A stretch of DNA of 64,000 nucleotides, taken from NCBI RefSeq assembly GCF_012295615.1, contig NZ_CP051183.1, positions 3,375,001 through 3,439,000 of the forward strand, in the 5' to 3' direction. The DNA is from Bermanella marisrubri (GTDB lineage Bacteria > Pseudomonadota > Gammaproteobacteria > Pseudomonadales > Oceanobacteraceae). The notes beneath the pieces are model-generated. The model made no database searches. It saw only the letters and a list, made by a program, of their open reading frames with translations, and was not told the DNA's origin. Position 1 is the stretch's first letter. Every line of letters starts with the position of its first letter. Both the position numbers and the translations under genes were made by a program. This document shows positions 10,310 to 18,896 of the stretch, one piece after another.

Positions 10310-11547
10310 TATTGAGCGCCTTTTGTCATTTGTTGCGGTCGCCACACTGAAGCTTTACTTACAAGTCCCATAGCCTGACGCGCAAATAATTTTTTGGCTG
10401 TCGGTACTAAATCTAAGTTGGTTAGAGCCAAGCCTCTTAATATCGAGAGAGAACTAGATTGAAATAACGTCGGAAGACTATGACTAGCACTCACGGTAAG
10501 GCGCTGATCATTTTCTTGACGATGAGCATAATCGAACAAGTCCTCAAGCCCAATTGAAGTTTTGTTGATCACATTGGCCAATTGACGCGCATCTCGTAAT
10601 GCGAGGTTAAAGCCCTGTCCAGCAACAGGATGTAATGAATGGGCCGCGTTACCCAATACCACCAAACCATTACGCACCTGCTCTTGCGCTTGCACCAGGA
10701 TCAAAGGGTAGCTTTGTCGTTCGCCCACACGTTCAACCAAGCCTTTATCAAAACCGATTTGTTTTTGCAGCTGCGCAGTAAAAGTTGCATCGTCGAGCGC
10801 TAATCTTTGTTCAGCGAGTTTCGACTCCATACACCACACTAGCGCATAACGGTTTTGATCAAGCGGCAAAAGTGCTAAAGGACCCTGCTCGGTGAAACGC
10901 TCATATGCCCATTGTTCATGTTTTTGACTCATAGCGATATTGGCAATAATCGCGGTTTGCTCATAAGAGCGTCGTGTTTGAATGATGCCAAGGGACTGAC
11001 AAATATGGCTATTGGCACCATCCGCCGCTATCAATAACCCAGTGGAGATCTCTCGATCTTGGTCGAGCACAAGCCGATAAACGCATTTCTGATCGGAAGA
11101 ACGAGCATTCACCGCTTTCACTTGAGCAGGAGCAATAATAGAAAGATTGGGGTAGCTTTGCTTCATGGCTGATAACCGTGACGCCAGAGCTTGTCCAAGC
11201 ACTCGATTTTCTACCACATGGCCGAGTGAATCTAATTGGTAGTCGGCACTGTGCATACGAACACGCCCGTAATGACCACGCTGACTCACATGGATATGCT
11301 CAATAGGTGTGGCTTTGGATAACTCGGACCAAACCCCTAGGCGCTGCAATATGCGGCGGCTACCTTCACTAATAGCACTGGAGCGATCATCAAAACTGGG
11401 TTGCTGCCATTGACTTTGCGTTAAATCAAACTGGTCGATAATAGCGATTTTTTGGCCTTGCTCGAGAGCGGGTTCCAACATCAGCAAAAATGACGCGCCG
11501 ACCATGCCGCCACCGACAACTATGCAATCAAAATCATGATCGGCCAT
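10309..11547 (-). CDS. ubiH: 2-octaprenyl-6-methoxyphenol hydroxylase
   Basis: A 412-residue FAD-dependent monooxygenase catalysing a ring hydroxylation step (C1) in ubiquinone synthesis. The dinucleotide-binding motif CIVVGGGMVGASFLLML opens the protein. LLIAADGANS and LVVLGNAAHSLHPVAGQGFN supply the remaining FAD contacts. The normal GDAAH is here GNAAH, a substitution also common in UbiH proteins. It is paralogous to the next gene and sits directly downstream of pepP (27-base gap), the standard pepP-ubiH-ubiI operon. Length is typical. Confidence 0.92.
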   Translation of the reverse strand: MADHDFDCIVVGGGMVGASFLLMLEPALEQGQKIAIIDQFDLTQSQWQQPSFDDRSSAISEGSRRILQRLGVWSELSKATPIEHIHVSQRGHYGRVRMHSADYQLDSLGHVVENRVLGQALASRLSAMKQSYPNLSIIAPAQVKAVNARSSDQKCVYRLVLDQDREISTGLLIAADGANSHICQSLGIIQTRRSYEQTAIIANIAMSQKHEQWAYERFTEQGPLALLPLDQNRYALVWCMESKLAEQRLALDDATFTAQLQKQIGFDKGLVERVGERQSYPLILVQAQEQVRNGLVVLGNAAHSLHPVAGQGFNLALRDARQLANVINKTSIGLEDLFDYAHRQENDQRLTVSASHSLPTLFQSSSLSILRGLALTNLDLVPTAKKLFARQAMGLVSKASVWRPQQMTKGAQ

Positions 11548-11574
11548 ATTGCTCGTTACCTTTCTATCAAACGA

Positions 11575-12882
11575 CTATTGGTTCTTAGAAGCCAACGCTT
11601 CAATTTCTTCCACAGATTTTGGCACAGCATGGCTCAGTACTTCATGACCCTGATCAGTGACCAAGACGTCATCTTCAATGCGGATACCAATACCACGCCA
11701 CTTTTCGTCTACATCCATGTTGTCGGGTGCAACATACAAACCTGGCTCAATAGTGACGACCATACCGGGCTTCAGTTCACGCCACTGATTATCCACCTTA
11801 TATGCACCTACGTCATGAACGTCCAAGCCCAACCAATGGCCAGTGCCATGCATAAAAAATGGCTTATAAGCTTCCTCTTTAATCAGAGTATCCACATCAC
11901 CGCTTAGCAATCCAAGTTTTACTAGGCCTTCTGTTAACGCCTGCAAAGCGACCTCATGAGAAACTTTACAATGGTTACCCGGTTTTACTGCATCAATCGC
12001 TTTCAACTGGGCATCTAATACCACTTCATATAAAGCTTTTTGTGCTTGGCTAAAGCGCCCGTTGGCAGGAAAAGTACGAGTTATATCACTGGCGTAATGT
12101 TCGACTTCACAACCTGCGTCAATTAAAACCAAATTGCCGTTTTCAATCACGTCGTCATTGTCGATGTAATGTAATACGCAGGCGTTAGCCCCACTTCCCA
12201 CGATACTCGTATAAGCATCAAATCGTGACCCGTTTTGTGATGCGTGGAAACGGATCAAACCTTCTAACTGATACTCATGAATGCCCGGTTTAACGGCCTC
12301 CATCGCTTTGATGTGGGCCTCAGCACTGATCTGGGCAGCGCGACGCATAATCTCGATCTCTGGCTCGCTTTTTATTAGACGCTGTTCATGCAACAAAGGC
12401 TCAATGGCATGCATATGCTGCGGTGCTTTAACACCTTTTCGCGACTGCAATTTGGCTTTGTTAATTGCATCTAGATAAAGAGCATCCTGCTGCGCATCTT
12501 TTCCCCACGCGGCATAAAGATGATCAATGTTTTCTAATAATTTTGGTAGCGATTCTGTAAACTCTTCAATAGAACGAGCCTCGCTTATATTGAGCTGTTC
12601 CGCTGCCGCCTCAGGTCCTAGGCGATAGCCCGTCCAAATTTCCATTTCTTTGATCTTTGGCTGACAAAACATGATCGAAGTATCATCGCCATCTGCTTTG
12701 CGCAACACCAAGCACGCGCTATCTTCAGTAAATCCAGTTAAATAGTAGAAATCACTATCTTGGCGAAATGGAAACTCTGCATCGTTATTGCGTGTTTGCA
12801 AACTCGCTGAAGGAATAATCGCTAAACTGTTTGGCGGTAACTGCGCAAATAATGCCTGTCGATGGGCTGCAAAATTCAACAT
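11575..12882 (-). CDS. pepP: Xaa-Pro aminopeptidase P
   Basis: A 435-residue dimanganese aminopeptidase that removes N-terminal residues preceding proline. The C-terminal 'pita-bread' domain carries the expected metal ligands: two Asp in LIDAGCEVEHYASDITRTF, a His in HGTGHWLGLDVHD, and Glu residues in VTIEPGLYV and IRIEDDVLV. The N-terminal creatinase-like domain (FRQDSDFYYLTGF) is complete. It lies between the UPF0149 gene (13 bases upstream) and ubiH. This order is conserved from Escherichia to Pseudomonas, although the proteins share no obvious pathway. Confidence 0.96.
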   Translation of the reverse strand: MLNFAAHRQALFAQLPPNSLAIIPSASLQTRNNDAEFPFRQDSDFYYLTGFTEDSACLVLRKADGDDTSIMFCQPKIKEMEIWTGYRLGPEAAAEQLNISEARSIEEFTESLPKLLENIDHLYAAWGKDAQQDALYLDAINKAKLQSRKGVKAPQHMHAIEPLLHEQRLIKSEPEIEIMRRAAQISAEAHIKAMEAVKPGIHEYQLEGLIRFHASQNGSRFDAYTSIVGSGANACVLHYIDNDDVIENGNLVLIDAGCEVEHYASDITRTFPANGRFSQAQKALYEVVLDAQLKAIDAVKPGNHCKVSHEVALQALTEGLVKLGLLSGDVDTLIKEEAYKPFFMHGTGHWLGLDVHDVGAYKVDNQWRELKPGMVVTIEPGLYVAPDNMDVDEKWRGIGIRIEDDVLVTDQGHEVLSHAVPKSVEEIEALASKNQ

Positions 12883-12895
12883 AATGACTCAACCA

Positions 12896-13450
12896 TTAAT
12901 GAAGCTTGGGTTCTTGCTGCTGATTAAAATGATAGAACATGAACATAGCGGTCACGCGAGCATGCTCAACCAATTCCGTAAATAAACGTTCGCTATCCTC
13001 GTCCAGATCATCATCTTCAATACCATAACTAAAAGCATCATAGTGTTTGAGGACTTCCATTACGTCTTCCGTAAGATCAGACTCATCGATACGACCTGAC
13101 GCACCAAATCCATCTAAAAATCCCTTAGCCCATTCAGCAAACGCCTGCATGCGTACGGTAAAATCCGACTCATCACTCGGTAACAACAATTGATAATCCA
13201 TGTCCTCACCTTCGATGTTACGCAATTCATCTTGGTAAAAACCTAAAACAGGAAGTTTACTTTTGTCGTTCCAGGTTTCCGGAAGGCCCAAGTACTCAGC
13301 ACTGGCTTCTAACCATTGCTTTTTGCTGAGTCGAGCACCGCTACACACATAGCCAGTCAACCAGCCTTGCAGGGCTGAAGGGGAAGTAAGGGCACCCTGT
13401 GCTAGTCCAATATTGGCGTATAAATCAAAGCGAGAAATTTTGTTGCTCAT
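12896..13450 (-). CDS. UPF0149 (YgfB/YecA-like) family protein
   Basis: A 184-residue acidic helical protein of the UPF0149/YgfB family. Conserved features are the HGWLTG-type stretch (here ALQGWLTGYVCSG) and WAKGFLDGFG. The biochemical role in this organism is not shown by sequence; in Pseudomonas aeruginosa a YgfB homologue affects expression of envelope and resistance genes. It is the first gene of the leftward operon ygfB-pepP-ubiH-ubiI and is divergent from the zapB-like/zapA pair. The shared 110-base gap (13451-13560) must hold both promoters. Confidence 0.88.
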   Translation of the reverse strand: MSNKISRFDLYANIGLAQGALTSPSALQGWLTGYVCSGARLSKKQWLEASAEYLGLPETWNDKSKLPVLGFYQDELRNIEGEDMDYQLLLPSDESDFTVRMQAFAEWAKGFLDGFGASGRIDESDLTEDVMEVLKHYDAFSYGIEDDDLDEDSERLFTELVEHARVTAMFMFYHFNQQQEPKLH

Positions 13451-13560
13451 AAAGAATCACTTGAGCCTTAGGTTGTTCGAAAAAGAAGAGTATACTACCA
13501 CGATTGACCCTCACCCGTCGCAGGATTATATTGCCCTAAACAGGGGAAACCGAGACAACT

Positions 13561-13776
13561 ATGGATTCTCACAATCTTAAAGATATCAATAAAAAACTAG
13601 ACGAACTCATTTCGGCATACCGCGAGTGCAAAGAAGAGAATCGAAAACTCAAAGCTGAGGCCGATGGTTGGCAACACGAGCGCAATCGTCTACTGCAACA
13701 GAATGAGCTGGCTCGCAACAAAATTGCGGAGATGATCGCCCGTTTACGTCACTTGGAGCAAGAACCCAATGAGTAA
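13561..13776 (+). CDS. ZapB-like coiled-coil protein (TIGR02449)
   Basis: A 71-residue, almost entirely coiled-coil protein with leucine heptads (LDELISAYRECKEENRKL and following). It belongs to the TIGR02449 group found beside zapA in Pseudomonas-like bacteria. By analogy with ZapB it may bridge ZapA and the division septum, but this is inference from context and shape. Its reading frame overlaps the start of zapA by 8 bases, so translation is coupled. Confidence 0.85.
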   Translation: MDSHNLKDINKKLDELISAYRECKEENRKLKAEADGWQHERNRLLQQNELARNKIAEMIARLRHLEQEPNE

Positions 13777-14092
13777 CCAATCAGGAACAGGCCAAGAGAA
13801 TACAGTGGCCGTGGATCTCATGGGAAAAGAGTACCGCGTAGCCTGCCCAGAAGAGTCTCGACAAGACCTTGAACGTGCCGCACGCCTGTTGAACGAGCGC
13901 ATGCACGAGATAAAATCACAAGGCAAACTCTATGGAACTGAACGCGTTGCCATTATGGCTGCACTCAATCTTGCCTACGACTACCTTAATGCCATTGGTG
14001 GTAGCGAGAGCTTACAAAGCCAAATTCGCAACCTGAATAGCAAGCTCGAAGGGGTCCTAGCAGAGGATCAACAAATGGATCTTGAACCTTAA
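13769..14092 (+). CDS. zapA: Cell division protein ZapA
   Basis: A 107-residue FtsZ-binding protein that cross-links FtsZ protofilaments at the division ring. The N-terminal globular half has VAVDLMGKEYRVACPEESRQ and LERAARLLNERM, the family core. The C-terminal half is a coiled coil for tetramerisation. Start overlaps the upstream coiled-coil gene by 8 bases. 6S RNA and the 5-formyl-THF ligase gene follow, the classic zapA-ssrS-fthC order. Confidence 0.95.
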   Translation: MSNQSGTGQENTVAVDLMGKEYRVACPEESRQDLERAARLLNERMHEIKSQGKLYGTERVAIMAALNLAYDYLNAIGGSESLQSQIRNLNSKLEGVLAEDQQMDLEP

Positions 14093-14212
14093 TACGCTCA
14101 AACCCTTTCTTCTTACATTTCAAGTACTTAGACATATTTTTTTGATTTAACTAATCAATAAATTGTGAGATTTAATCATAAAGAAACTGCAGCAAATGGG
14201 CGGATTCTAAGT

Positions 14213-14218
14213 TATACT
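14213..14218 (+). promoter_or_regulatory. Probable -10 box for 6S RNA
   Basis: TATACT lies about 6-11 bases upstream of the inferred 6S RNA 5' end. No good -35 hexamer is visible at 17-18 bases upstream. The position alone supports it as a sigma-70-type -10 element. Confidence 0.5.
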
Positions 14219-14223
14219 GATAT

Positions 14224-14406
14224 CGCTCTCTGGGGTGTGCGCCAGTCTTTGAAGTCCTCGAGCCTTACTTAAAAAACTGGAGGTTCCTCGCCTTTGATGG
14301 CGAGCAAGTCCGTCTTCGAGCGGAAAGCCCGATTCTTTGCAGGAACCACCACCTTGGACCTTTCGGTTCAAGGCCTTTCTCTGACAGCGGCACAGTGGAG
14401 AGCCCT
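14224..14406 (+). ncRNA. ssrS: 6S RNA
   Basis: This is the 6S regulatory RNA, which mimics an open promoter and sequesters sigma-70 RNA polymerase in stationary phase. The 5' segment CTCTCTGGGGTGTGCGCC pairs with the 3' segment around GGCACAGTGGAGAG. Between them are the internal hairpins CTCGCCTTTGATGGCGAG and CCTTGGACC..GGTTCAAGG, the latter close to the Escherichia 6S 3' part. The location between zapA and fthC is diagnostic. The ends are approximate to a few bases. The fthC start codon follows within about 12 bases, so the 6S transcript or its processing probably also supplies fthC mRNA. Confidence 0.88.
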
Positions 14407-14416
14407 TTCTTTTACT

Positions 14417-15016
14417 ATGAGCATTCAGCAAGATTCGACACAACCCATTGATCGCCAATTGATTCGTCAAGCCATGCGCGGCAAACGGCAATCACTCAGT
14501 GACCAACAACAGCTTAAGCATGCCAAAGCCATCGCTAAGCACGCTATGTCAGCCAATTTTTTCACCCGAGCACAAACCATCGCTATCTATCTCGCCAACG
14601 ATGGCGAAGCCAATCCTGTCGTCTTAGCAGAAAAATCGTTATACCGTGGCAAGCAATGCGTTTTACCCATTCTTCATCCCACCAAGAAAGGTTTTTTGCA
14701 ATTTGCAGATTACCGATTACCACGCAAAAAAAACAAGTTTGGTATCGAAGAGCCTATTAGCCGTGAGTTTGTGAAAGCGCAGCAATTAGACCTTGTGTTT
14801 ATGCCACTAGTGGCCTTTGATCAGCAAGGAGGACGTTTAGGGATGGGTGGCGGATTTTACGATCGCAGCTTTGAATTCTTGCGTCATTCGACGCTACCTA
14901 AACCAAAGCTTATTGGTTTGGCCCATAGCTTTCAGCAAGTAGAGTCATTGCCTATTGAAGAATGGGATGTACCCATGCATGCAATCGTTACAGAAAAGGG
15001 CCTAATAGAGTTTTAA
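14417..15016 (+). CDS. fthC: 5-formyltetrahydrofolate cyclo-ligase
   Basis: A 199-residue enzyme that converts 5-formyl-THF to 5,10-methenyl-THF with ATP, returning a storage folate to the active pool. The N-terminal RQAMRGKRQSLS provides the basic ATP-phosphate contacts. The signature GGRLGMGGGFYDRSFEFL is complete. The ATG at 14417 is chosen because an in-frame extension to 14294 would run through the 6S RNA. It is the ygfA homologue of the zapA-6S RNA-ygfA arrangement. Confidence 0.94.
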   Translation: MSIQQDSTQPIDRQLIRQAMRGKRQSLSDQQQLKHAKAIAKHAMSANFFTRAQTIAIYLANDGEANPVVLAEKSLYRGKQCVLPILHPTKKGFLQFADYRLPRKKNKFGIEEPISREFVKAQQLDLVFMPLVAFDQQGGRLGMGGGFYDRSFEFLRHSTLPKPKLIGLAHSFQQVESLPIEEWDVPMHAIVTEKGLIEF

Positions 15017-15066
15017 CCTAAGCTGTAACGGTACTGCATGGCATGCATCGGATAATAGATTAGATT

Positions 15067-15198
15067 CTAGCGAATCATGTGTTGCGATACTTGTGGTGTA
15101 ATTTCTTGATCACTGCTGTTTGCGGTTAAGCTGGTGGCAACGGCACCCACTACAAATATCATACTAATGATGACCATAAGGTCAGGTCTTGTCTTCAT
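15067..15198 (-). CDS. Small single-span membrane protein, 43 aa
   Basis: A short open frame of 43 residues with a basic N-terminus (MKTRPD), one hydrophobic segment (about residues 8-25, LMVIISMIFVVGAVATSL) and a short polar tail ending in HMIR. GGAG is placed 8 bases before the ATG, which supports translation. The charge pattern predicts N-in, C-out. No family is recognised. It is convergent to fthC and about 400 bases from the kinase gene. A second protein with the same plan lies at 34091-34249. Confidence 0.6.
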   Translation of the reverse strand: MKTRPDLMVIISMIFVVGAVATSLTANSSDQEITPQVSQHMIR

Positions 15199-15607
15199 AT
15201 TCTCAGCTCCTACGACATAATTACATCCTGTAAACTTGGAGTCGTATATCAGAAGCTATCCCTAATAGTTTATACGTTATTGTTATGTTTACTTTAGGCG
15301 CTTTTCGCTTCTACAACCGTGAGGAATGTCACATGTCAGCAGGCCCTTATGTAGGCTTTTGCAATTAATGTGCACAAGTTGTAAGTCGTGTAGCGAAACG
15401 GGCGCAAAATGTAACGCAATGTTATACAAAATGAAAAGGCGGAAACGGCCAACATTGCATTTTTAGGGGACTGTTTAGAAAAATTTTATGGGATGTGATA
15501 ACGCAAATAGGTAAATCACTGTCTCTACTCGCCTAGTCCACGGATCATTGTCTAGGGCAATATCAGTGCAAATCTTATTCGACCGGCGCTATTACGATGC
15601 ACTTATC
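15199..15607. other. Long intergenic region
   Basis: About 410 bases without a convincing gene. It holds a hairpin at 15416-15465 (listed separately) and must include the promoter of the 43-residue gene on the minus strand. The kinase gene to the right points into this gap from its 3' end. No long open frame or known RNA motif is seen, but a small RNA ending at the hairpin is possible. Confidence 0.5.
15416..15465 (+). terminator. Terminator-like hairpin in intergenic gap
   Basis: GCAATGTT and AACATTGC form a perfect 8-bp stem around a 27-base segment that can pair internally (GGC..GCC), followed by ATTTTT on the plus strand. It is not next to a known plus-strand gene, since fthC ends 400 bases upstream. 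It may end a small RNA or a long fthC 3' UTR. Confidence 0.4.
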
Positions 15608-17218
15608 CTATGACATGCTCGAGGGAGTAATACGCTGTTTTGGAATCACAATATCAAAGCATGCGCCTTTCCCTAGCTCACTAGTGCAATGAATCGTGCC
15701 TCCCAAACCTTGAGTCACAAGATTATAGATAATATGAGTCCCTAGACCACTGCCGCCTTGACCACGCTTGGTAGTCACAAACGGATCAAAAAGCCGAGGC
15801 AGCAGATCCGGCTCTATTCCCTCGCCATCATCGCAGTAGGTTAGATGTATATTTTTTTCATCCGCTTCGGCCTTTATTTCCATTTTTCCTTCATCCGCAT
15901 CACTAAAAGCATGATTAAGAGAGTTTAAAATCAAATTGGTGAAAATTTGCGAAATAATTCCAGGGTCGCAATAAAGGTCGATATTTTCATCGACCTCCAT
16001 AATGACCTGATGACTGACGCGTTTCAATTTAGGGCGTAACGAAGTCAAAACGTCTTTAATATAATCGTTGAGATTAAAAAGCCTAGCTTCGGCACTGGTT
16101 TGATCTACAGCGACAGATTTAAATGCTTTCACAAGATCCGCGGCACGTTTTAAATTAGCAGCGAGAATGTCACTGCTTTCATTGACGCCACTGAGTAAGT
16201 CCGTGAACTGCTGCTTAGTCAAGGTACCCGCGATAAAACTTTCTCGTAACCGCTGAACAGTATTATCTAAATGACTAACGGCTGTAATTCCTACGCCAAT
16301 GGGTGTATTGATTTCATGAGCTACGCCAGCGACAAGCTCGCCCAAAGATGCCATTTTCTCTTGCTCTACTAACTGCTGCTGTGTGTGTTTTAGATCATCG
16401 AGACTCTTCTTCAGCTCCCTCGTACGCTCAAATACCTTGTCTTCTAGATCCGCATTCAACTGTATAATTTCTAGCTCTTTCTTCACACGATATTCATCGT
16501 TTTCTGCCAGCTTATTCAGCATGACATTAAATGCACCGCCAAGCTCCCCTAATTCATCATCGCTATTGATGCGGACTTCCATTTGATAATTCTGCTTGTA
16601 AGCAACTTCATTAACCGCAACGGTAAGTTCACGTAAAGGCTTGGCGACCCAGAACTGAACTCGCCTACTAATAAGCCAAATCAAGAACATCGAGGTAAGC
16701 AGTATAGGGATTAGATAGATCAGAATATTTTGCACAAATACCCTAAGATAGTTGTCGTTTTCAACTAAAACCAAACGTCCAATTTCCTCACCATCCACAA
16801 GCATAGGCAAACGAAGTATAAAAGCGTTTCTGTACCACTCTTGCTGGGGGCCCATATCGTAGGCATAGTCGTTAGCCGTCTTTTTACTCAAACTTTCATG
16901 ACGATAATGAGCAAAATACTCATAGCGTGAGGCGCCTAGTTTTTTGTACACAATCGCCTCGACGACGCCATTATCCACTGCCAAGGATCTCAACAACATA
17001 CTAACCGATTCGGTCTGGTCGAAAATAACCCCTACTGAGGCCGCATCAGCCAATAATCTAGACTTTTGAATCACTCTATCTTCTAAATTGCGTTTGAACT
17101 CGCCATAAAATCCTAAACCAATAGCCAGAACAGCTAATAGCAAGACACCTACGCTAATCGCGTTAATAAGCAGCTGTATCTTCTTGCCAAAGGCGAGTTG
17201 CGCAAACCAGTGCTTCAC
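15608..17218 (-). CDS. Membrane sensor histidine kinase
   Basis: A 536-residue two-component sensor. It has one membrane segment near residues 15-38, an extracytoplasmic domain of about 120 residues, a second membrane segment near 164-184, a HAMP linker, a coiled coil, the phosphoacceptor box (GVAHEINTPIG, His about residue 301) and a complete ATPase domain with N box (NLILNSLNHAF), G1 (DDGEGI) and G2 (GQGGSGLGTHI). The GTG at 17218 is chosen because GGGGA precedes it; a TTG at 17239 is the alternative. The H-box type resembles kinases that pair with DUF3369 regulators. It is divergent from such a regulator at 17336, and the two are probably partners. Confidence 0.9.
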   Translation of the reverse strand: MKHWFAQLAFGKKIQLLINAISVGVLLLAVLAIGLGFYGEFKRNLEDRVIQKSRLLADAASVGVIFDQTESVSMLLRSLAVDNGVVEAIVYKKLGASRYEYFAHYRHESLSKKTANDYAYDMGPQQEWYRNAFILRLPMLVDGEEIGRLVLVENDNYLRVFVQNILIYLIPILLTSMFLIWLISRRVQFWVAKPLRELTVAVNEVAYKQNYQMEVRINSDDELGELGGAFNVMLNKLAENDEYRVKKELEIIQLNADLEDKVFERTRELKKSLDDLKHTQQQLVEQEKMASLGELVAGVAHEINTPIGVGITAVSHLDNTVQRLRESFIAGTLTKQQFTDLLSGVNESSDILAANLKRAADLVKAFKSVAVDQTSAEARLFNLNDYIKDVLTSLRPKLKRVSHQVIMEVDENIDLYCDPGIISQIFTNLILNSLNHAFSDADEGKMEIKAEADEKNIHLTYCDDGEGIEPDLLPRLFDPFVTTKRGQGGSGLGTHIIYNLVTQGLGGTIHCTSELGKGACFDIVIPKQRITPSSMS

Positions 17219-17335
17219 AAACAGAGTTCCCCAGTACAAAACATACTTTCCATCCCTTAAATAGTAGCAGCAGGCCCGGAAAATGCGTCTAAACTTAGGG
17301 AGAGTGATTACAGGGGTTCAGACAAGGGAGCAAAG

Positions 17336-18889
17336 ATGTCAGATTCAGACCTGCTTTTTGGTAGTGAGGACGAACAGCCGACCCCTGCCAGTCAACTCCA
17401 AGACCAGATAAAACCTTGGCGTGTCCTCATTGTGGACGATGAGGAGCAAGTACACAAAGTCACAAGCCTGGTGTTAGGAAGCTGTCTCTTTGATCATCAG
17501 CCTATCGAATTGATTCATGCCTATTCCACGGCAGAAGCCAAAAGCCTGCTCTCCACGCAAGATAGTTTTGCACTAGCTATCATTGACGTTGTCATGGAAA
17601 CCGATGATGCGGGACTGGAACTGGTAAAATATATTCGAGAACAACTACAAGACAATCACATTCGTTTAGTCTTACGTACCGGACAACCAGGCCAAGCGCC
17701 AGAGGATACTGTAATTGCTAAGTTTGATATTAACGATTACAAAAATAAGACGGAGCTAACCAGTACTAAACTGAAAACACTGCTTTACAGCACTTTGCGC
17801 AGTTATCGCGATATCCTCGCAATAGAAACTAACCGCAAGGGACTTTACAACTTAATCGACGCCACCAGCAAAATTGTTGACACTCAGCAACTGCCCGTAT
17901 TTGCCAGCGCGGTTCTAGAAGAAATCGGTACGCTTTTAAACCTAGATAGCGAAGCTGTATGCACCCACACGCCAGTTGATGCCGTGGCTGCAAAGGCGCG
18001 TAAACAGTACTATTCAATCCTTGCAGCAACAGGTGAAGTTAAACAAATTCTCGATCAAAGCCATCAGCTTCCTGACGAAATCACTCGATACTTTGATCAA
18101 GCGAAACGGGCCAACAAAAGCTTATATGAAGAACCTGTCTATGTCGGCTATTACCATACTGATCTTGCTGGCGAAAATTTACTGTACGTTAAACCCAATG
18201 CGCCACTTAAAAAAATGGGACGTCATTTATTAGATATGTATACACGATGCGTTGCTATTACCCATAATAACCTGTCGCAAAAAGATGAAGTTAAGCGTTC
18301 ACGGCAGGAGCTTGTATATGTGCTCAGTGAGACCATCGAGCGCAGACAACCAGATGAAAGTAATCATGTCCGACGGGTAAGTAAAATGGCGTATTTGTTA
18401 GCAAAAGCCGCCGGCAAAGATGATAACTTTTGCGAACGCTTAAAATTAGCAGCCCCACTACATGACATTGGTACTATTGGTATTGCTGATGAGGTTTTAA
18501 CGAAGCGTGGCCAATATACAGAACAAGATCGGGAAGAAATGGCACGACATGCCGAAATAGGTGAAGCTATTTTAGGAAAATCTGATAAGCCGGTTTTAAA
18601 AATGGCCAGCATTATTGCAGCTCAGCATCATGAACGTTGGGACGGCCAAGGAGTAAAAGGATTAAAAGCAGAGCAAATAGACGAAGCTGCACGTTTTGTG
18701 ACAGTCGTCGATGTTATCGACGCATTAGGTTGTCAAAAAAGCTACCGACCAGCCTTTAAAGATGAAGAGATCATTGAGTTCATTAAAGAAAATAGTGGCA
18801 AAATATTTGACCCAAGCATAGCAGAAACAGCACTAGAGCTGAGTGATGATTTCAAGCGCATACGCCTTCACCACCCAGATCGTTATTAG
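17336..18889 (+). CDS. Response regulator, REC-DUF3369-HD domain
   Basis: A 517-residue regulator. The receiver domain (about residues 28-150) has the acidic pair DDE, the phosphorylatable Asp84 in AIIDVVM and LRTGQPG. A DUF3369 domain follows (about 170-315). The C-terminal domain is HD-GYP-like, with HD at 376-377 and the metal-binding HHERWDG. The GYP triplet is replaced by GVK and the usual Lys in HDIGK is Thr. HD-GYP proteins normally hydrolyse cyclic-di-GMP, so activity or specificity may differ here. It is transcribed divergently from the sensor kinase gene across about 117 bases. Its 3' end nearly meets the convergent LPP20 gene. Confidence 0.9.
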   Translation: MSDSDLLFGSEDEQPTPASQLQDQIKPWRVLIVDDEEQVHKVTSLVLGSCLFDHQPIELIHAYSTAEAKSLLSTQDSFALAIIDVVMETDDAGLELVKYIREQLQDNHIRLVLRTGQPGQAPEDTVIAKFDINDYKNKTELTSTKLKTLLYSTLRSYRDILAIETNRKGLYNLIDATSKIVDTQQLPVFASAVLEEIGTLLNLDSEAVCTHTPVDAVAAKARKQYYSILAATGEVKQILDQSHQLPDEITRYFDQAKRANKSLYEEPVYVGYYHTDLAGENLLYVKPNAPLKKMGRHLLDMYTRCVAITHNNLSQKDEVKRSRQELVYVLSETIERRQPDESNHVRRVSKMAYLLAKAAGKDDNFCERLKLAAPLHDIGTIGIADEVLTKRGQYTEQDREEMARHAEIGEAILGKSDKPVLKMASIIAAQHHERWDGQGVKGLKAEQIDEAARFVTVVDVIDALGCQKSYRPAFKDEEIIEFIKENSGKIFDPSIAETALELSDDFKRIRLHHPDRY

Positions 18890-18896
18890 GCTGTGC

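Noticed and set aside
14207-14491. Minus-strand frame across the 6S RNA and fthC start
   Set aside because: The stretch is explained by 6S RNA on the other strand.
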